From assembly GCA_009698295.1 (NCBI GenBank), contig WLQO01000040.1, forward strand, positions 1 to 9,557: DNA of 9,557 nucleotides. The letters are read 5' to 3'. This document shows, one piece after another, positions 1 through 6,758 of this stretch (the first letter of the stretch is position 1; every line of letters begins with the position of its first letter). Position numbers and translations under genes: made by a program. This DNA is from Actinomycetota bacterium. GTDB taxonomy: Bacteria > Actinomycetota > Actinomycetes > Nanopelagicales > Nanopelagicaceae. The notes under the pieces are model-generated. The model was not told the DNA's origin. It ran no database searches and worked only from the letters and a program-made list of their open reading frames with translations.

Positions 1-500
1 AAGATGTGCTGCAAGAAGCGCTGGCTGATGTTTATAAGCGCTGGAGCAAGATCCGCGAACATGAAAATCCAGAAGCTTACTTAATGCGAGTTATGGTCAG
101 TAAGCATGCTGATATGCGTCGCAAATGGCTACGCCGCCAGCAGGAGAAAGAAACTTCTTGGGATTTAGCCGAGAATATTCGCGACTTGGTTGATCAGACT
201 GATGATGTAACGCAGCGGTTATTGGTTCAGGCTGCTCTCAAATCTCTCTCAGCTGCGCAACGTGCAGTTTTAGTATTAATTTATGAACATGGCATGGTGC
301 TGCGCGAAGTAGCAGATGTATTACATATTCCTATGGGAACTGCTGCTTCACATTTAGCACGAGGCAAAGCAGCTGTTGCAGCATATGTGGAGTTAGTTCC
401 AGAACTTGAAAAATCAGCGAAGAAAGAACTTACTAAACCAAATAACGTTAAAATAGAAATCGAGACTGTAATCGCAGAAGTGGTGGATAATAATGAGTGA
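1..500 (+). CDS. ECF RNA polymerase sigma factor, SigE-like (5' truncated)
   Basis: This is the C-terminal part of an extracytoplasmic-function sigma-70 factor, which directs RNA polymerase to a specific promoter set. The frame is already open at the window edge (codons D-V before L-Q-E-A), so the GTG at 6 is an internal valine and the true start lies upstream. The text DVLQEALADVYKRW followed by NPEAYLMRVM is region 2, as in the SigE-type actinobacterial ECF family. Counting from base 6, region 4 spans about residues 78-128, with SLSAAQRAVLVL, EVADVLHIP and TAASHLARGK forming the helix-turn-helix. A charged tail of about 35 residues follows. The missing N-terminus is probably 25-45 residues. 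The next gene overlaps the stop codon by 8 bases, which indicates translational coupling with a likely regulator. The family call is firm; the regulon is unknown. Confidence 0.9.
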   Translation, partial: DVLQEALADVYKRWSKIREHENPEAYLMRVMVSKHADMRRKWLRRQQEKETSWDLAENIRDLVDQTDDVTQRLLVQAALKSLSAAQRAVLVLIYEHGMVLREVADVLHIPMGTAASHLARGKAAVAAYVELVPELEKSAKKELTKPNNVKIEIETVIAEVVDNNE

Positions 501-1140
501 TGTAGATCCGCTAATTAAACGCGAGATGCAATGGATGGCACTTGGAGTCCTAGAAAATCGTGACTTAGCGCCAATGATTATTGCGAAGGTGAGACGTCGT
601 AAAATTCGCCGCGCTCTGGTTTCGGTCGTTGCGGTTCTTGCAATCAGTGGTTTAAGTATTGGTATTTTTGAGTTTTTAAATAAACCGGCTGCGGTAGTTG
701 TTGTTCCGGATGCAGGTGTAACTGGAAATAACTCAATTACTCAGCCAGAGATTATCGGCCTTCAATCTGATTACCCCGTAACTTGGGAACAGAGCGTTGG
801 AGATCTTGGCGCAATTAGTGGCGCCGGTGGAATTGGTGACACTCTCGGTGGTTTGACTGCAGTTGGGTTAAAGATTTCTTGGGAACGTTGTGGACAGGGT
901 CAATGCCCAATTACTTGGGTCTTGAGTTTAGAGAATAGAACTCAAGATTTAATTTCAACTGCGCCATCACTAGGTGTCTTTACAGGACATACGCCAATCG
1001 TCAGCGATTCTCGCCCGACTACAGTTTTGCCTGGCGGCATGGCGCTTTTGGTTTATAGCTTCCCGGAGTTCAAGGATTCCCTCATCACATCGTCGCGCGA
1101 GACTTGGCAGTGGAATTGGTATCTGGCTCAACTCCGCTAG
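493..1140 (+). CDS. Single-pass membrane protein, candidate anti-sigma factor
   Basis: Unrecognised 215-aa protein encoded directly behind the ECF sigma gene. Its ATG lies inside the last codons of the sigma gene. The N-terminal 40 residues are probably cytoplasmic and end in a basic stretch (RRRKIRR, 34-40). One hydrophobic segment follows at about 41-62. The remaining 150 or so residues should be outside the membrane; they are Gly/Val-rich, with two close cysteines (C133 and C138 in ERCGQGQCPI) and a beta-rich C-terminal half. A short cytoplasmic segment, an Arg patch and one membrane helix directly after a SigE-type sigma gene is the usual layout of actinobacterial anti-sigma or sigma-associated membrane proteins. 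I see no HxxxCxxC zinc anti-sigma motif, so it is not a classical ZAS protein. The anti-sigma role is inferred from position and topology only. Confidence 0.75.
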   Translation: MSDVDPLIKREMQWMALGVLENRDLAPMIIAKVRRRKIRRALVSVVAVLAISGLSIGIFEFLNKPAAVVVVPDAGVTGNNSITQPEIIGLQSDYPVTWEQSVGDLGAISGAGGIGDTLGGLTAVGLKISWERCGQGQCPITWVLSLENRTQDLISTAPSLGVFTGHTPIVSDSRPTTVLPGGMALLVYSFPEFKDSLITSSRETWQWNWYLAQLR

Positions 1141-1159
1141 GAGTGTGAGTAATGAGAAA

Positions 1160-1189
1160 GGCTCAATTGCGCTAAATGAGGCTTGAGCC
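1160..1189 (+). terminator. Stem-loop after the sigma/membrane-protein pair
   Basis: A perfect 7-bp inverted repeat, GGCTCAA (1160-1166) and TTGAGCC (1183-1189), encloses a 16-base loop 20 bases after the stop codon at 1140. No T-run follows, so it is a weak candidate for an intrinsic terminator and may instead be an RNA-processing or stability element. Confidence 0.35.
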
Positions 1190-1201
1190 GGCAAATTCTG
1201 G

Positions 1202-1232
1202 GTGAATTGCAAGGGTGACCCCTTATATTCAC
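1202..1232 (+). terminator. Second stem-loop in the 1141-1318 intergenic region
   Basis: GTGAAT (1202-1207) pairs with ATTCAC (1227-1232). Inside it, AAGGG (1211-1215) pairs with CCCTT (1220-1224) around a TGAC loop, giving 11 bp with one small asymmetric internal loop (TGC opposite AT). It stands between the sigma operon and the P1 leader, so it could end upstream transcription. It has no T-tract, and it could also be the 5' domain of a longer P1 leader. Confidence 0.4.
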
Positions 1233-1243
1233 GGCCGCAAACG

Positions 1244-1251
1244 CATAAATT
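1244..1251 (+). promoter_or_regulatory. Possible -10 element for P1
   Basis: CATAAATT contains TAAATT, which fits the actinobacterial TANNNT -10 pattern. It would place a transcription start near 1257-1259, close to the beginning of the folded leader. No convincing -35 hexamer is visible at the right distance. An alternative -10-like TATATT sits at 1224-1229 inside a stem-loop. Confidence 0.25.
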
Positions 1252-1253
1252 AG

Positions 1254-1318
1254 CCCCCAAAGTGCGGTTAGCACTATGAAGCCATACCCGTGGCTTCGCC
1301 TATCTCTATGGGGGAAAT
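1254..1318 (+). promoter_or_regulatory. Folded 5' leader of P1 with a sequestrable Shine-Dalgarno
   Basis: CCCCC (1254-1258) can pair with GGGGG (1310-1314), which is the Shine-Dalgarno sequence 4 bases before the GTG start of P1. The enclosed RNA contains two perfect hairpins: AGTGC/GCACT (1261-1265 with 1271-1275, loop GGTTA) and GAAGCCA/TGGCTTC (1278-1284 with 1291-1297, loop TACCCG). The two loops can also pair with each other (GGT with ACC). Together they make a three-way junction that would hide the ribosome binding site when closed. I do not recognise a known riboswitch class. The pairings are seen in the sequence; regulation is inference. Confidence 0.5.
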
Positions 1319-3214
1319 GTGAATAAGAAACTTATTGCTGGAGCTTCGTCTCTAGCGCTGCTCGCGGGTTTGCTCACTGCTGGATTTAATTCAGCAAGCG
1401 CTGCAACCATCCGCTTGCCCAAGACCGCGATGAATGCCTGCGCAGTACAAAATGGCATTTACTGCGTTGAATCAGTAACTCTTACTACAGGCTCAGGGCA
1501 GAAAATTCCTTTGGTCTATGTACCTAGCGGAGCAGAAGTTCCAGCTAAGAAGACACCTTCAGATTTCTTCGCACCAGTTGCGCAGGTTAAAGGTGGCAAA
1601 GTAACCGACAATAACTGGTGGCTATCTCAGTACCAGCGCGATGTGCTTGCCACCAATAAATTTGTTATGAAGGACTTGTCCACTCTAATCGGAACAGCTA
1701 ACCACCCAGAACAAGGTGCGATGCTGGATCCAAAGACAAACAAGTACGACATCAACAAGCCACTAGATTCTTATGCATACACAATTGATTGCTGGGATCA
1801 AACAACAAAGTCTTCAACTAAGAAGACTTTTGGCGAGTGCTTTAAGGGCTCAGTTGCCTTCCTTCTCGACAATGAAGTCAAGTTCTTCTTCTTCTATCCA
1901 ACAGCTGCAGAAGCTGCGAAGCAGATTACTAACTTCACTGGCGTAACTTTCATTGATCTTGCTGAACTATCAGCAACTCAACAGCGCCCGGTCTGGGGAA
2001 CAACTTACGATGCTGCGACAAAGTTATTTAAGGAAACTGAAGGAATTATTATTCCTATCTGGGTTTCACAGAATGCTTTGGTAAACGGTTGGGCGGTTGC
2101 AGGTACACCTGCTGCAGTTCCAGCAGATCCAGCAGCTCCTTCTACAACAGTCGCTCCAACCACTGAATCAGCAACAGCGGAGGCAGCTGAACTTGCTGCA
2201 ACTGCTCCTCTTGCGCCAGCACCTGGCGTAGCAGTTGGTACTCCAGCTGAAGCAGGTCGCGTACTTCCAGGACGTTGGACACTTGCAGATTGGCAAGGCC
2301 TAAACCTTGGTTCTCTTGGTTACGACGGACTTTATGTTGAGGCAAGATCTCTCAGCGAGTTCACTTCTAGTCAGCTATTTATCGATGTTGTTCCAACGCT
2401 TACAGGCGCGGACAAGAAGGTAAATCTTGCAGGACAAGTCGGTAACAAGGCGTATGCAGTAAGCCTTGATCTGGATCTTGTTATCTCTGCCAAGATTCGC
2501 ATCGGCGAAATGCAAACTGGCGTAACAGTTGCAGTCGGTACAGATATCGTCACTCAACAAGATCGACCAACTGGCGAATACAACCGACTCACCATCACTG
2601 GTGGCGCAGTTACTGTTCCACTTGCTACCAAGGTTGCGGATTGCACAGGCGAAGCCGGTGTTTCTAAAGCTAACGTCCGTCAATTCCAGATGATTGCACT
2701 GGCATCCAATGACGATACATCCGCATTTGGTGTCGATGGCACCTCTGGTGGAATGTATGTCGGCTCCAACGGTGTCTGTAGCCTTACAACTCCAACATGG
2801 GATGAAGCCACAAAGGCATTCTCATGGACTGCCGCAGCTCCACACTTTGCACCAGATGGTGTAACTGTGAACAAGGGCTTCTACAAGGCGGTTATTCCAA
2901 CAGCAGATGCTGCACTTCTTTGGGGAATGGGTAATCCAAACGATGCTGTATCAGCTCTAGAAGTATCACTTACTACTGAGGCCGGCGGAACAGCAGCCTT
3001 CCTCAAGAGCATAAGCGTGAAGAACGGCAAGATCATCATCGATGTATCTGGCTTCGAATACTCACGTCCAAAGCTCAAGATCGGAATCAAGAAGGGCTAC
3101 AAGCCTTCTGCCAAGATCTTGAACAAGACCACAATCACATGCGTTAAGGGCAAGACTGTAAAGAAGATCACCGCAGTCAAGCCAGCATGTCCAGCAGGTT
3201 ATAAAAAGAAGTAG
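1319..3214 (+). CDS. P1: large secreted protein with lysine-rich 'ITC-KGK' tail
   Basis: Unrecognised exported protein of 631 aa, probably cell-surface. The GTG start is supported by GGGGG 4 bases upstream and by an immediate signal peptide (MNKK, hydrophobic core to about residue 21, likely cleavage after the alanine of ASA at 28). The mature protein opens with a C-x7-C pair (C41/C49) followed by VESVTLTTGSGQ. Further cysteines are C158, C174, C442 and C487, and a Pro/Ala/Thr-rich linker spans about 260-312. An AAPHFAPDG block lies at 506-514. The C-terminal 27 residues (605-631) form the tail shared with P2 and P3 (C608 and C624, ending GYKKK). It is a divergent paralog of P2-P4: the C-x7-C block, the SAKIRIG block, the APH block and the 'KNG...F-YS-P' segment all align in order. 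Lys and Asn codons strongly favour AAG and AAC, unlike P2-P4, which suggests high expression. I infer an abundant S-layer-like or wall-associated role; no catalytic motif is visible. Confidence 0.88.
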   Translation: MNKKLIAGASSLALLAGLLTAGFNSASAATIRLPKTAMNACAVQNGIYCVESVTLTTGSGQKIPLVYVPSGAEVPAKKTPSDFFAPVAQVKGGKVTDNNWWLSQYQRDVLATNKFVMKDLSTLIGTANHPEQGAMLDPKTNKYDINKPLDSYAYTIDCWDQTTKSSTKKTFGECFKGSVAFLLDNEVKFFFFYPTAAEAAKQITNFTGVTFIDLAELSATQQRPVWGTTYDAATKLFKETEGIIIPIWVSQNALVNGWAVAGTPAAVPADPAAPSTTVAPTTESATAEAAELAATAPLAPAPGVAVGTPAEAGRVLPGRWTLADWQGLNLGSLGYDGLYVEARSLSEFTSSQLFIDVVPTLTGADKKVNLAGQVGNKAYAVSLDLDLVISAKIRIGEMQTGVTVAVGTDIVTQQDRPTGEYNRLTITGGAVTVPLATKVADCTGEAGVSKANVRQFQMIALASNDDTSAFGVDGTSGGMYVGSNGVCSLTTPTWDEATKAFSWTAAAPHFAPDGVTVNKGFYKAVIPTADAALLWGMGNPNDAVSALEVSLTTEAGGTAAFLKSISVKNGKIIIDVSGFEYSRPKLKIGIKKGYKPSAKILNKTTITCVKGKTVKKITAVKPACPAGYKKK

Positions 3215-3250
3215 TTTCTTAACTGCTTCCTTATAGAAGATAGAGGGCAA

Positions 3251-3292
3251 ACCGTTCCCTGATTGCTAAGCAATTAGTAATCAGGGAACGGT
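3251..3292 (+). terminator. Long 19-bp stem-loop with GCAA tetraloop after P1
   Basis: Bases 3251-3269 pair with 3274-3292 along 19 consecutive positions (18 Watson-Crick, one G-U at 3265/3278), capped by GCAA (3270-3273), a GNRA-type tetraloop. It starts 36 bases after the P1 stop. Only CTCCTCAATTCTC follows, with no real T-run. It is therefore either a partial terminator or a stem that protects the P1 mRNA 3' end, and would make P1 levels differ from the downstream genes. Confidence 0.65.
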
Positions 3293-3327
3293 CTCCTCAA
3301 TTCTCAGCAACAATGAATTTATAGACT

Positions 3328-3331
3328 GGGG
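3328..3331 (+). promoter_or_regulatory. Shine-Dalgarno that sets the TTG start of P2
   Basis: GGGG lies 5 bases before TTG at 3337. An in-frame TAG at 3322-3324 prevents any upstream start, and every later candidate would cut into the signal peptide, so TTG is the only workable start. TATAGACT (3320-3327) just upstream resembles a -10 element but sits very close to the start. Confidence 0.6.
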
Positions 3332-3336
3332 ATACC

Positions 3337-5016
3337 TTGAAACGCTTAAGCAAGTTTTCCGTACTGTTAATTGCAGTTGCGCTTGTATCTCCAGCGCTTG
3401 CGCATAGCGCCGATTCATACGACGAACAACATTTAGCATCACCAGCGCCGGCAAAAAATTTCCAGGGTTACTTACTTCAGGATTCTGCAGAAATTACCCG
3501 CTTTAATTCAGGGTTAATTAGTTTTAAAGTTGATGGATTGCAAAAAGTAGAATCAATAACAGCGTGCTCATCGTTGTCACAAGTTGGCTGTGAATTCACG
3601 GCTAAGCAGTTCTACCGCGCGGTTCTCCCAAAATGCGACGCTATTAATACAGTTGACTGCATTACAAAAGTTTTTGCGAAGACCGATGAAGGCAAAGAGC
3701 TTGAGATTCAACCAGCCGGAATCTTTGCCGATAAAGGCAAGTACGACTTCCAAGGTGATCCATCACAAAATTTGCCAACTGGTGGTGGCGCAATTCTGGT
3801 AAAAATACCTGAAGCTCCACACGCTGGCGGAGATTTATATTTGATCAAATCGGAAATGGTCGGCGTTCGTGAAATTAAGAATTCTCCAACAGCTAAATTC
3901 TTAATGCAACGTATGCAAACTGGAATATTTGCAGTTTCAATTGAGACTGGAAAGTTTGGTTTTAGCTCAATGTCTGTCGATCCAAAGCAGTATCCATCTG
4001 CGGATTGGACGATTGGTGCGCCCGTGGGGCAGGTTCCAGAAGCAGGTAAATGCGTAATGTCATCAGAAACCGAATGCGCAAAAGGTTTCCCACTTCCACA
4101 AAATGTCGCCTTTGGTCTCCAATTTAGAATGAATAATCAACTTAATGGTTGGTTACACGGGCGCATGAAGGCCCCATCAATAACTTTAGTTAAAGAAACT
4201 GCAGGTACGCAGTTACTCACAGTCCAAGCCAATGCAATCAAAGTTCCGCTTATTGATGTTTGGGTAAATAACGATCAGATGCCCGCAGACCTAAAGAATT
4301 ATTATGCAGGTGTTCCCAATTATGGAAGCGCTTCTTTCGGTACAAAAGAACAGCCATTATCTGAAATTGCCTTACGTCGAGATGGTAATTCAACAAACGA
4401 TGCCAACACTATGAAGGAATTTGTTAATTGGTTACCCGTAATCGGTGATAAGGCGCAAGGTATGCCAACTGCTTGGATGCTAAAAACAATGATCTCATTC
4501 AGTGATTCCAACAATGAAAATTCTTGCTTCGCCAAGAGCAATGGATTTGCAGGCGTTGTTTCAACGAATGCAGCGCAGTACCTGGATGGCCCACCAACTT
4601 TTGATAAAAATGAAGGCCTGCTTGATTACAAGGTTGCCGCCCCTCACCTAACTTCAACAGGTGAAGTTTTTAAGGGTACCTACGATCTTGTAATGAGTTC
4701 AGCTGTGGCTCGCTGTCTATACGGTTTCTCAAAAGCACCAATTGGGGCAACGATTTCAATTGTTTCCGAATCTGGGTTACCGAATATCGCAACGACTTTG
4801 GTGAGCGAAAAAGATGGCTTCCTCAATCTTGCCGCCTATAACTTTACATTCTCTTCACCAACTGTCCGGGTTAAGTTGATTCAAGAAAAGGTAGCGGCAA
4901 CAGCTACCGTGACTGTGCCGGTCAAGAAAACTTCAATTACTTGTGTGAAAGGTAAGACAACGAAGAAAGTAACGGCAGTAAAGCCAAAGTGTCCATCTGG
5001 TTATAAGAAGAAGTAG
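3337..5016 (+). CDS. P2: secreted Cys-rich paralog with lysine-rich tail (TTG start)
   Basis: Unrecognised exported protein of 559 aa, founding member of the tight P2-P3-P4 run. The signal peptide is MKRLSK plus a hydrophobic core, with cleavage near ALA (22) or AHSA (25). The mature part holds ten cysteines: three C-x7-C pairs (C77/C85, C100/C108, C239/C247), two singles that could bond to each other (C397 and C460), and the tail pair C536/C552. Recognisable blocks in order are an EAPH motif at 159-162, LNGWLHGR after the third pair, GPPTFDKNEG then AAPH at 434-437, and ARCLYGF around 460. A short Val/Ala/Thr linker leads to the 27-residue tail (533-559) ending CPSGYKKK. No enzymatic signature is visible. 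The likely location is outside the cell, held together by disulfides and perhaps attached to the envelope through the basic tail; the attachment is inference. Confidence 0.87.
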   Translation: MKRLSKFSVLLIAVALVSPALAHSADSYDEQHLASPAPAKNFQGYLLQDSAEITRFNSGLISFKVDGLQKVESITACSSLSQVGCEFTAKQFYRAVLPKCDAINTVDCITKVFAKTDEGKELEIQPAGIFADKGKYDFQGDPSQNLPTGGGAILVKIPEAPHAGGDLYLIKSEMVGVREIKNSPTAKFLMQRMQTGIFAVSIETGKFGFSSMSVDPKQYPSADWTIGAPVGQVPEAGKCVMSSETECAKGFPLPQNVAFGLQFRMNNQLNGWLHGRMKAPSITLVKETAGTQLLTVQANAIKVPLIDVWVNNDQMPADLKNYYAGVPNYGSASFGTKEQPLSEIALRRDGNSTNDANTMKEFVNWLPVIGDKAQGMPTAWMLKTMISFSDSNNENSCFAKSNGFAGVVSTNAAQYLDGPPTFDKNEGLLDYKVAAPHLTSTGEVFKGTYDLVMSSAVARCLYGFSKAPIGATISIVSESGLPNIATTLVSEKDGFLNLAAYNFTFSSPTVRVKLIQEKVAATATVTVPVKKTSITCVKGKTTKKVTAVKPKCPSGYKKK

Positions 5017-5029
5017 GGTTATGAAAAAA
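4933..5029 (+). repeat. Tail-plus-junction direct repeat, copy 1
   Basis: This stretch encodes the last 27 codons and stop of P2, the 4-base spacer GGTT and the first three codons of P3. Compared base by base with 6662-6758, about 81 of 97 positions are identical and there is no gap. TAGGGTTATGAA is identical in both. This marks tandem duplication of the whole gene unit. Confidence 0.75.
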
Positions 5030-6745
5030 ATCGGAGCGATTCTGACGGCTGTAGCCCTGGTTCTAGGCGCGACATCAATTGCAAGCGCTGCTGATTTAAT
5101 TGAAGCAGATGAATCCTTCGCCATGCCAAACGATGTCGCATTTGGTCTACATGGAGTTGTCTTCAGCGATCAAGATACTGGGCAGGTTGCCTCTTGGTTA
5201 ATGGACCAGGCGCTACTTTCTAATCAACTAGTAGACCCAACTTGCGACAGCCTTGAAGATGCGCGCTGCCAAAGCTCGATACTTTCTTTTATCGCTATCT
5301 TGCCGGTTTGCAAGGACTTGACTGATATCAACTGCTTGGCAGAAATTGGAGCTATTAAGTCTGACGGAAGCAAAGTTGTCGGAAAATTCGAAAATTATTT
5401 TCCTTTGAAGGCCGAGAATGAATTTGTTGGCAATGCGAGTTATCTCCTGCCATCCGGAACATCTGGGGCGCTTTTTTCTATACCTGGCATCTCGCACAAA
5501 GGGGGAGATAAGTACTACGCAACCTTCACATTGACTGGAGATGTTAATAAGAAAACAAAAATGAGTAGTCTTGCCAGCTTTGATACGCGAATAACTCCGG
5601 TGCAATTACAAAGTGCTCCACTCATAACCGGTAGCTGTGGAGATGGAACCGGTTGCCCAAATGCAGGTTGGGCATATAACAAGATAACAAAGACATGGGG
5701 CGGGCAAGCATCAGGATTTGATGGAATTCATTCTTGCGTTACTACCTCATCAATCGATTCAATGTGTGCTCAACGATTTAGTTTTCCCGAAAATACACGA
5801 TTTTATTTAAAGGCGAGAGTTAACTTAAGCCCAACTGGTTGGCTTCATGGGCGAATTGCCGATCCAAATCTTGAATTCACCGAAAGCGGTGGGATTACAA
5901 CAATTGCAATTGAGGCTCTGCCGGTGCGAGTTCCCACTGTATATAAGTCATATATGTGGCCCGATCTTCCAGATTATGTGAAATCGAAATACGAAGCATC
6001 TACCGGAAGATTCATTCTGGGTTCAGGCCGAGCATTCACCAGACAACCCGGTTCCATGTCTCAAACTGATCCATTAAAACGAAATTACATAAGTCAACCG
6101 AATTCCTCTTCACGTACAGGGATTGAAGAATTAAAGACCTGGTTGCCAACAGTTAATGATAAAGCGACCGCCGTCCCGTCTAACTGGAGCGCCAGATCTC
6201 TTCGTGAAGATGAGCTAAGCACAGCAAACACTTGTTTTAAGAGCGATTCAAAAGTAACAGGAATTGTTACGACAAATTCAACTCAGTATTCGGCTGGCCC
6301 ACCAGAGTTCGATAAAAAAGAAGGTTCATTGGTTTACAAAGTTGCTGCACCACACTTCTCATCAAACGGTGATGTTTTTAAAGGTAGTTACAACTTAGTA
6401 ATACGTTCAGATATAGCACGCTGTATTTATGGGTTTTCTAAAGCTCCCATAAAAGCGGAACTCTCAATTGTTAGCGCCGACGGAATACCTCAGATTGCAA
6501 CCACGGTACTGGGTGAGAAAGATGGCTGGGTTTCATTAAGTGCACAAAACTTTGAGTTCTCCGCTCCAATTATCAAAGCGAAGCTAACTCAAGAAGCAGA
6601 AGTTGTCGTTACTCCAACACCAACCCCGAGCGCCTCAAGCAAGCCAGTTGTAAAGGCTGTCACAATTACCTGTATCAAAGGTAAGACCAGCAAGAAGGTC
6701 ACTGCAGTTAAGCCGAAGTGTCCATCTGGCTATAAAAAGAAATAG
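5021..6745 (+). CDS. P3: secreted Cys-rich paralog with extra cysteine pair and tail
   Basis: Unrecognised exported protein of 574 aa, starting 4 bases after P2. The signal peptide runs to ASA at 21-23 (mature start A-D-L-I). It has twelve cysteines: C75/C83 and C97/C105 match the first two P2 pairs, C239/C249 matches the third but is C-x9-C, C405 and C468 match the C-terminal singles, and C551/C567 are in the tail. One pair is unique to P3 (C206/C212 in SCGDGTGC) in a Gly-rich insertion of roughly 205-236. Shared blocks include TGWLHGR, GPPEFDKKEG, AAPH at 442-445 and ARCIYGF. The first APH motif of P2 and P4 is ISH here (157-159). A PTPTPSAS linker precedes the 27-residue tail (548-574). 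There is no separate Shine-Dalgarno beyond the GGG overlapping the P2 stop region, so translation is probably coupled. A surface role is inferred; no enzyme motif is visible. Confidence 0.87.
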   Translation: MKKIGAILTAVALVLGATSIASAADLIEADESFAMPNDVAFGLHGVVFSDQDTGQVASWLMDQALLSNQLVDPTCDSLEDARCQSSILSFIAILPVCKDLTDINCLAEIGAIKSDGSKVVGKFENYFPLKAENEFVGNASYLLPSGTSGALFSIPGISHKGGDKYYATFTLTGDVNKKTKMSSLASFDTRITPVQLQSAPLITGSCGDGTGCPNAGWAYNKITKTWGGQASGFDGIHSCVTTSSIDSMCAQRFSFPENTRFYLKARVNLSPTGWLHGRIADPNLEFTESGGITTIAIEALPVRVPTVYKSYMWPDLPDYVKSKYEASTGRFILGSGRAFTRQPGSMSQTDPLKRNYISQPNSSSRTGIEELKTWLPTVNDKATAVPSNWSARSLREDELSTANTCFKSDSKVTGIVTTNSTQYSAGPPEFDKKEGSLVYKVAAPHFSSNGDVFKGSYNLVIRSDIARCIYGFSKAPIKAELSIVSADGIPQIATTVLGEKDGWVSLSAQNFEFSAPIIKAKLTQEAEVVVTPTPTPSASSKPVVKAVTITCIKGKTSKKVTAVKPKCPSGYKKK

Positions 6746-6758
6746 GGTTATGAAGAAA
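6662..6758 (+). repeat. Tail-plus-junction direct repeat, copy 2
   Basis: Second copy of the element at 4933-5029. It covers the P3 tail codons and stop, the GGTT spacer and the first codons of P4. Most differences are at third codon positions, so the encoded tail is kept by selection while the spacer and start context remain identical. Confidence 0.75.

Noticed and set aside
974..1186. Plus-strand open frame of 70 codons overlapping the membrane-protein gene in another frame
   Set aside because: It is almost wholly contained in the supported gene, has no clear ribosome binding site and gives an unconvincing protein.
970..1260. Minus-strand open frame of 96 codons over the end of the membrane-protein gene and the following intergenic region
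   Set aside because: It mostly lies opposite a well supported gene and covers the two intergenic hairpins. The translation shows no domain-like pattern and no matching neighbour.
1202..1318. Known riboswitch (cyclic di-GMP or cyclic di-AMP type) upstream of P1
   Set aside because: Some short words look similar, but the conserved core sequences and stem order of those classes are not present.
2095..2255. Short-repeat or CRISPR-like pattern in the Ala/Pro/Thr-rich part of P1
   Set aside because: The pattern is codon-level low complexity of a protein linker, with no regular repeat-spacer period.
3131..3211. Sortase-type cell-wall sorting signal at the P1-P3 C-termini
   Set aside because: There is no LPxTG-like motif and no hydrophobic segment before the lysines, so the tail is described as an unknown module instead.
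5228..5605. Minus-strand open frame of 125 codons inside P3
   Set aside because: P3 is strongly supported here by paralog alignment, including its cysteine pairs. The antisense translation is a shadow with no recognisable features.
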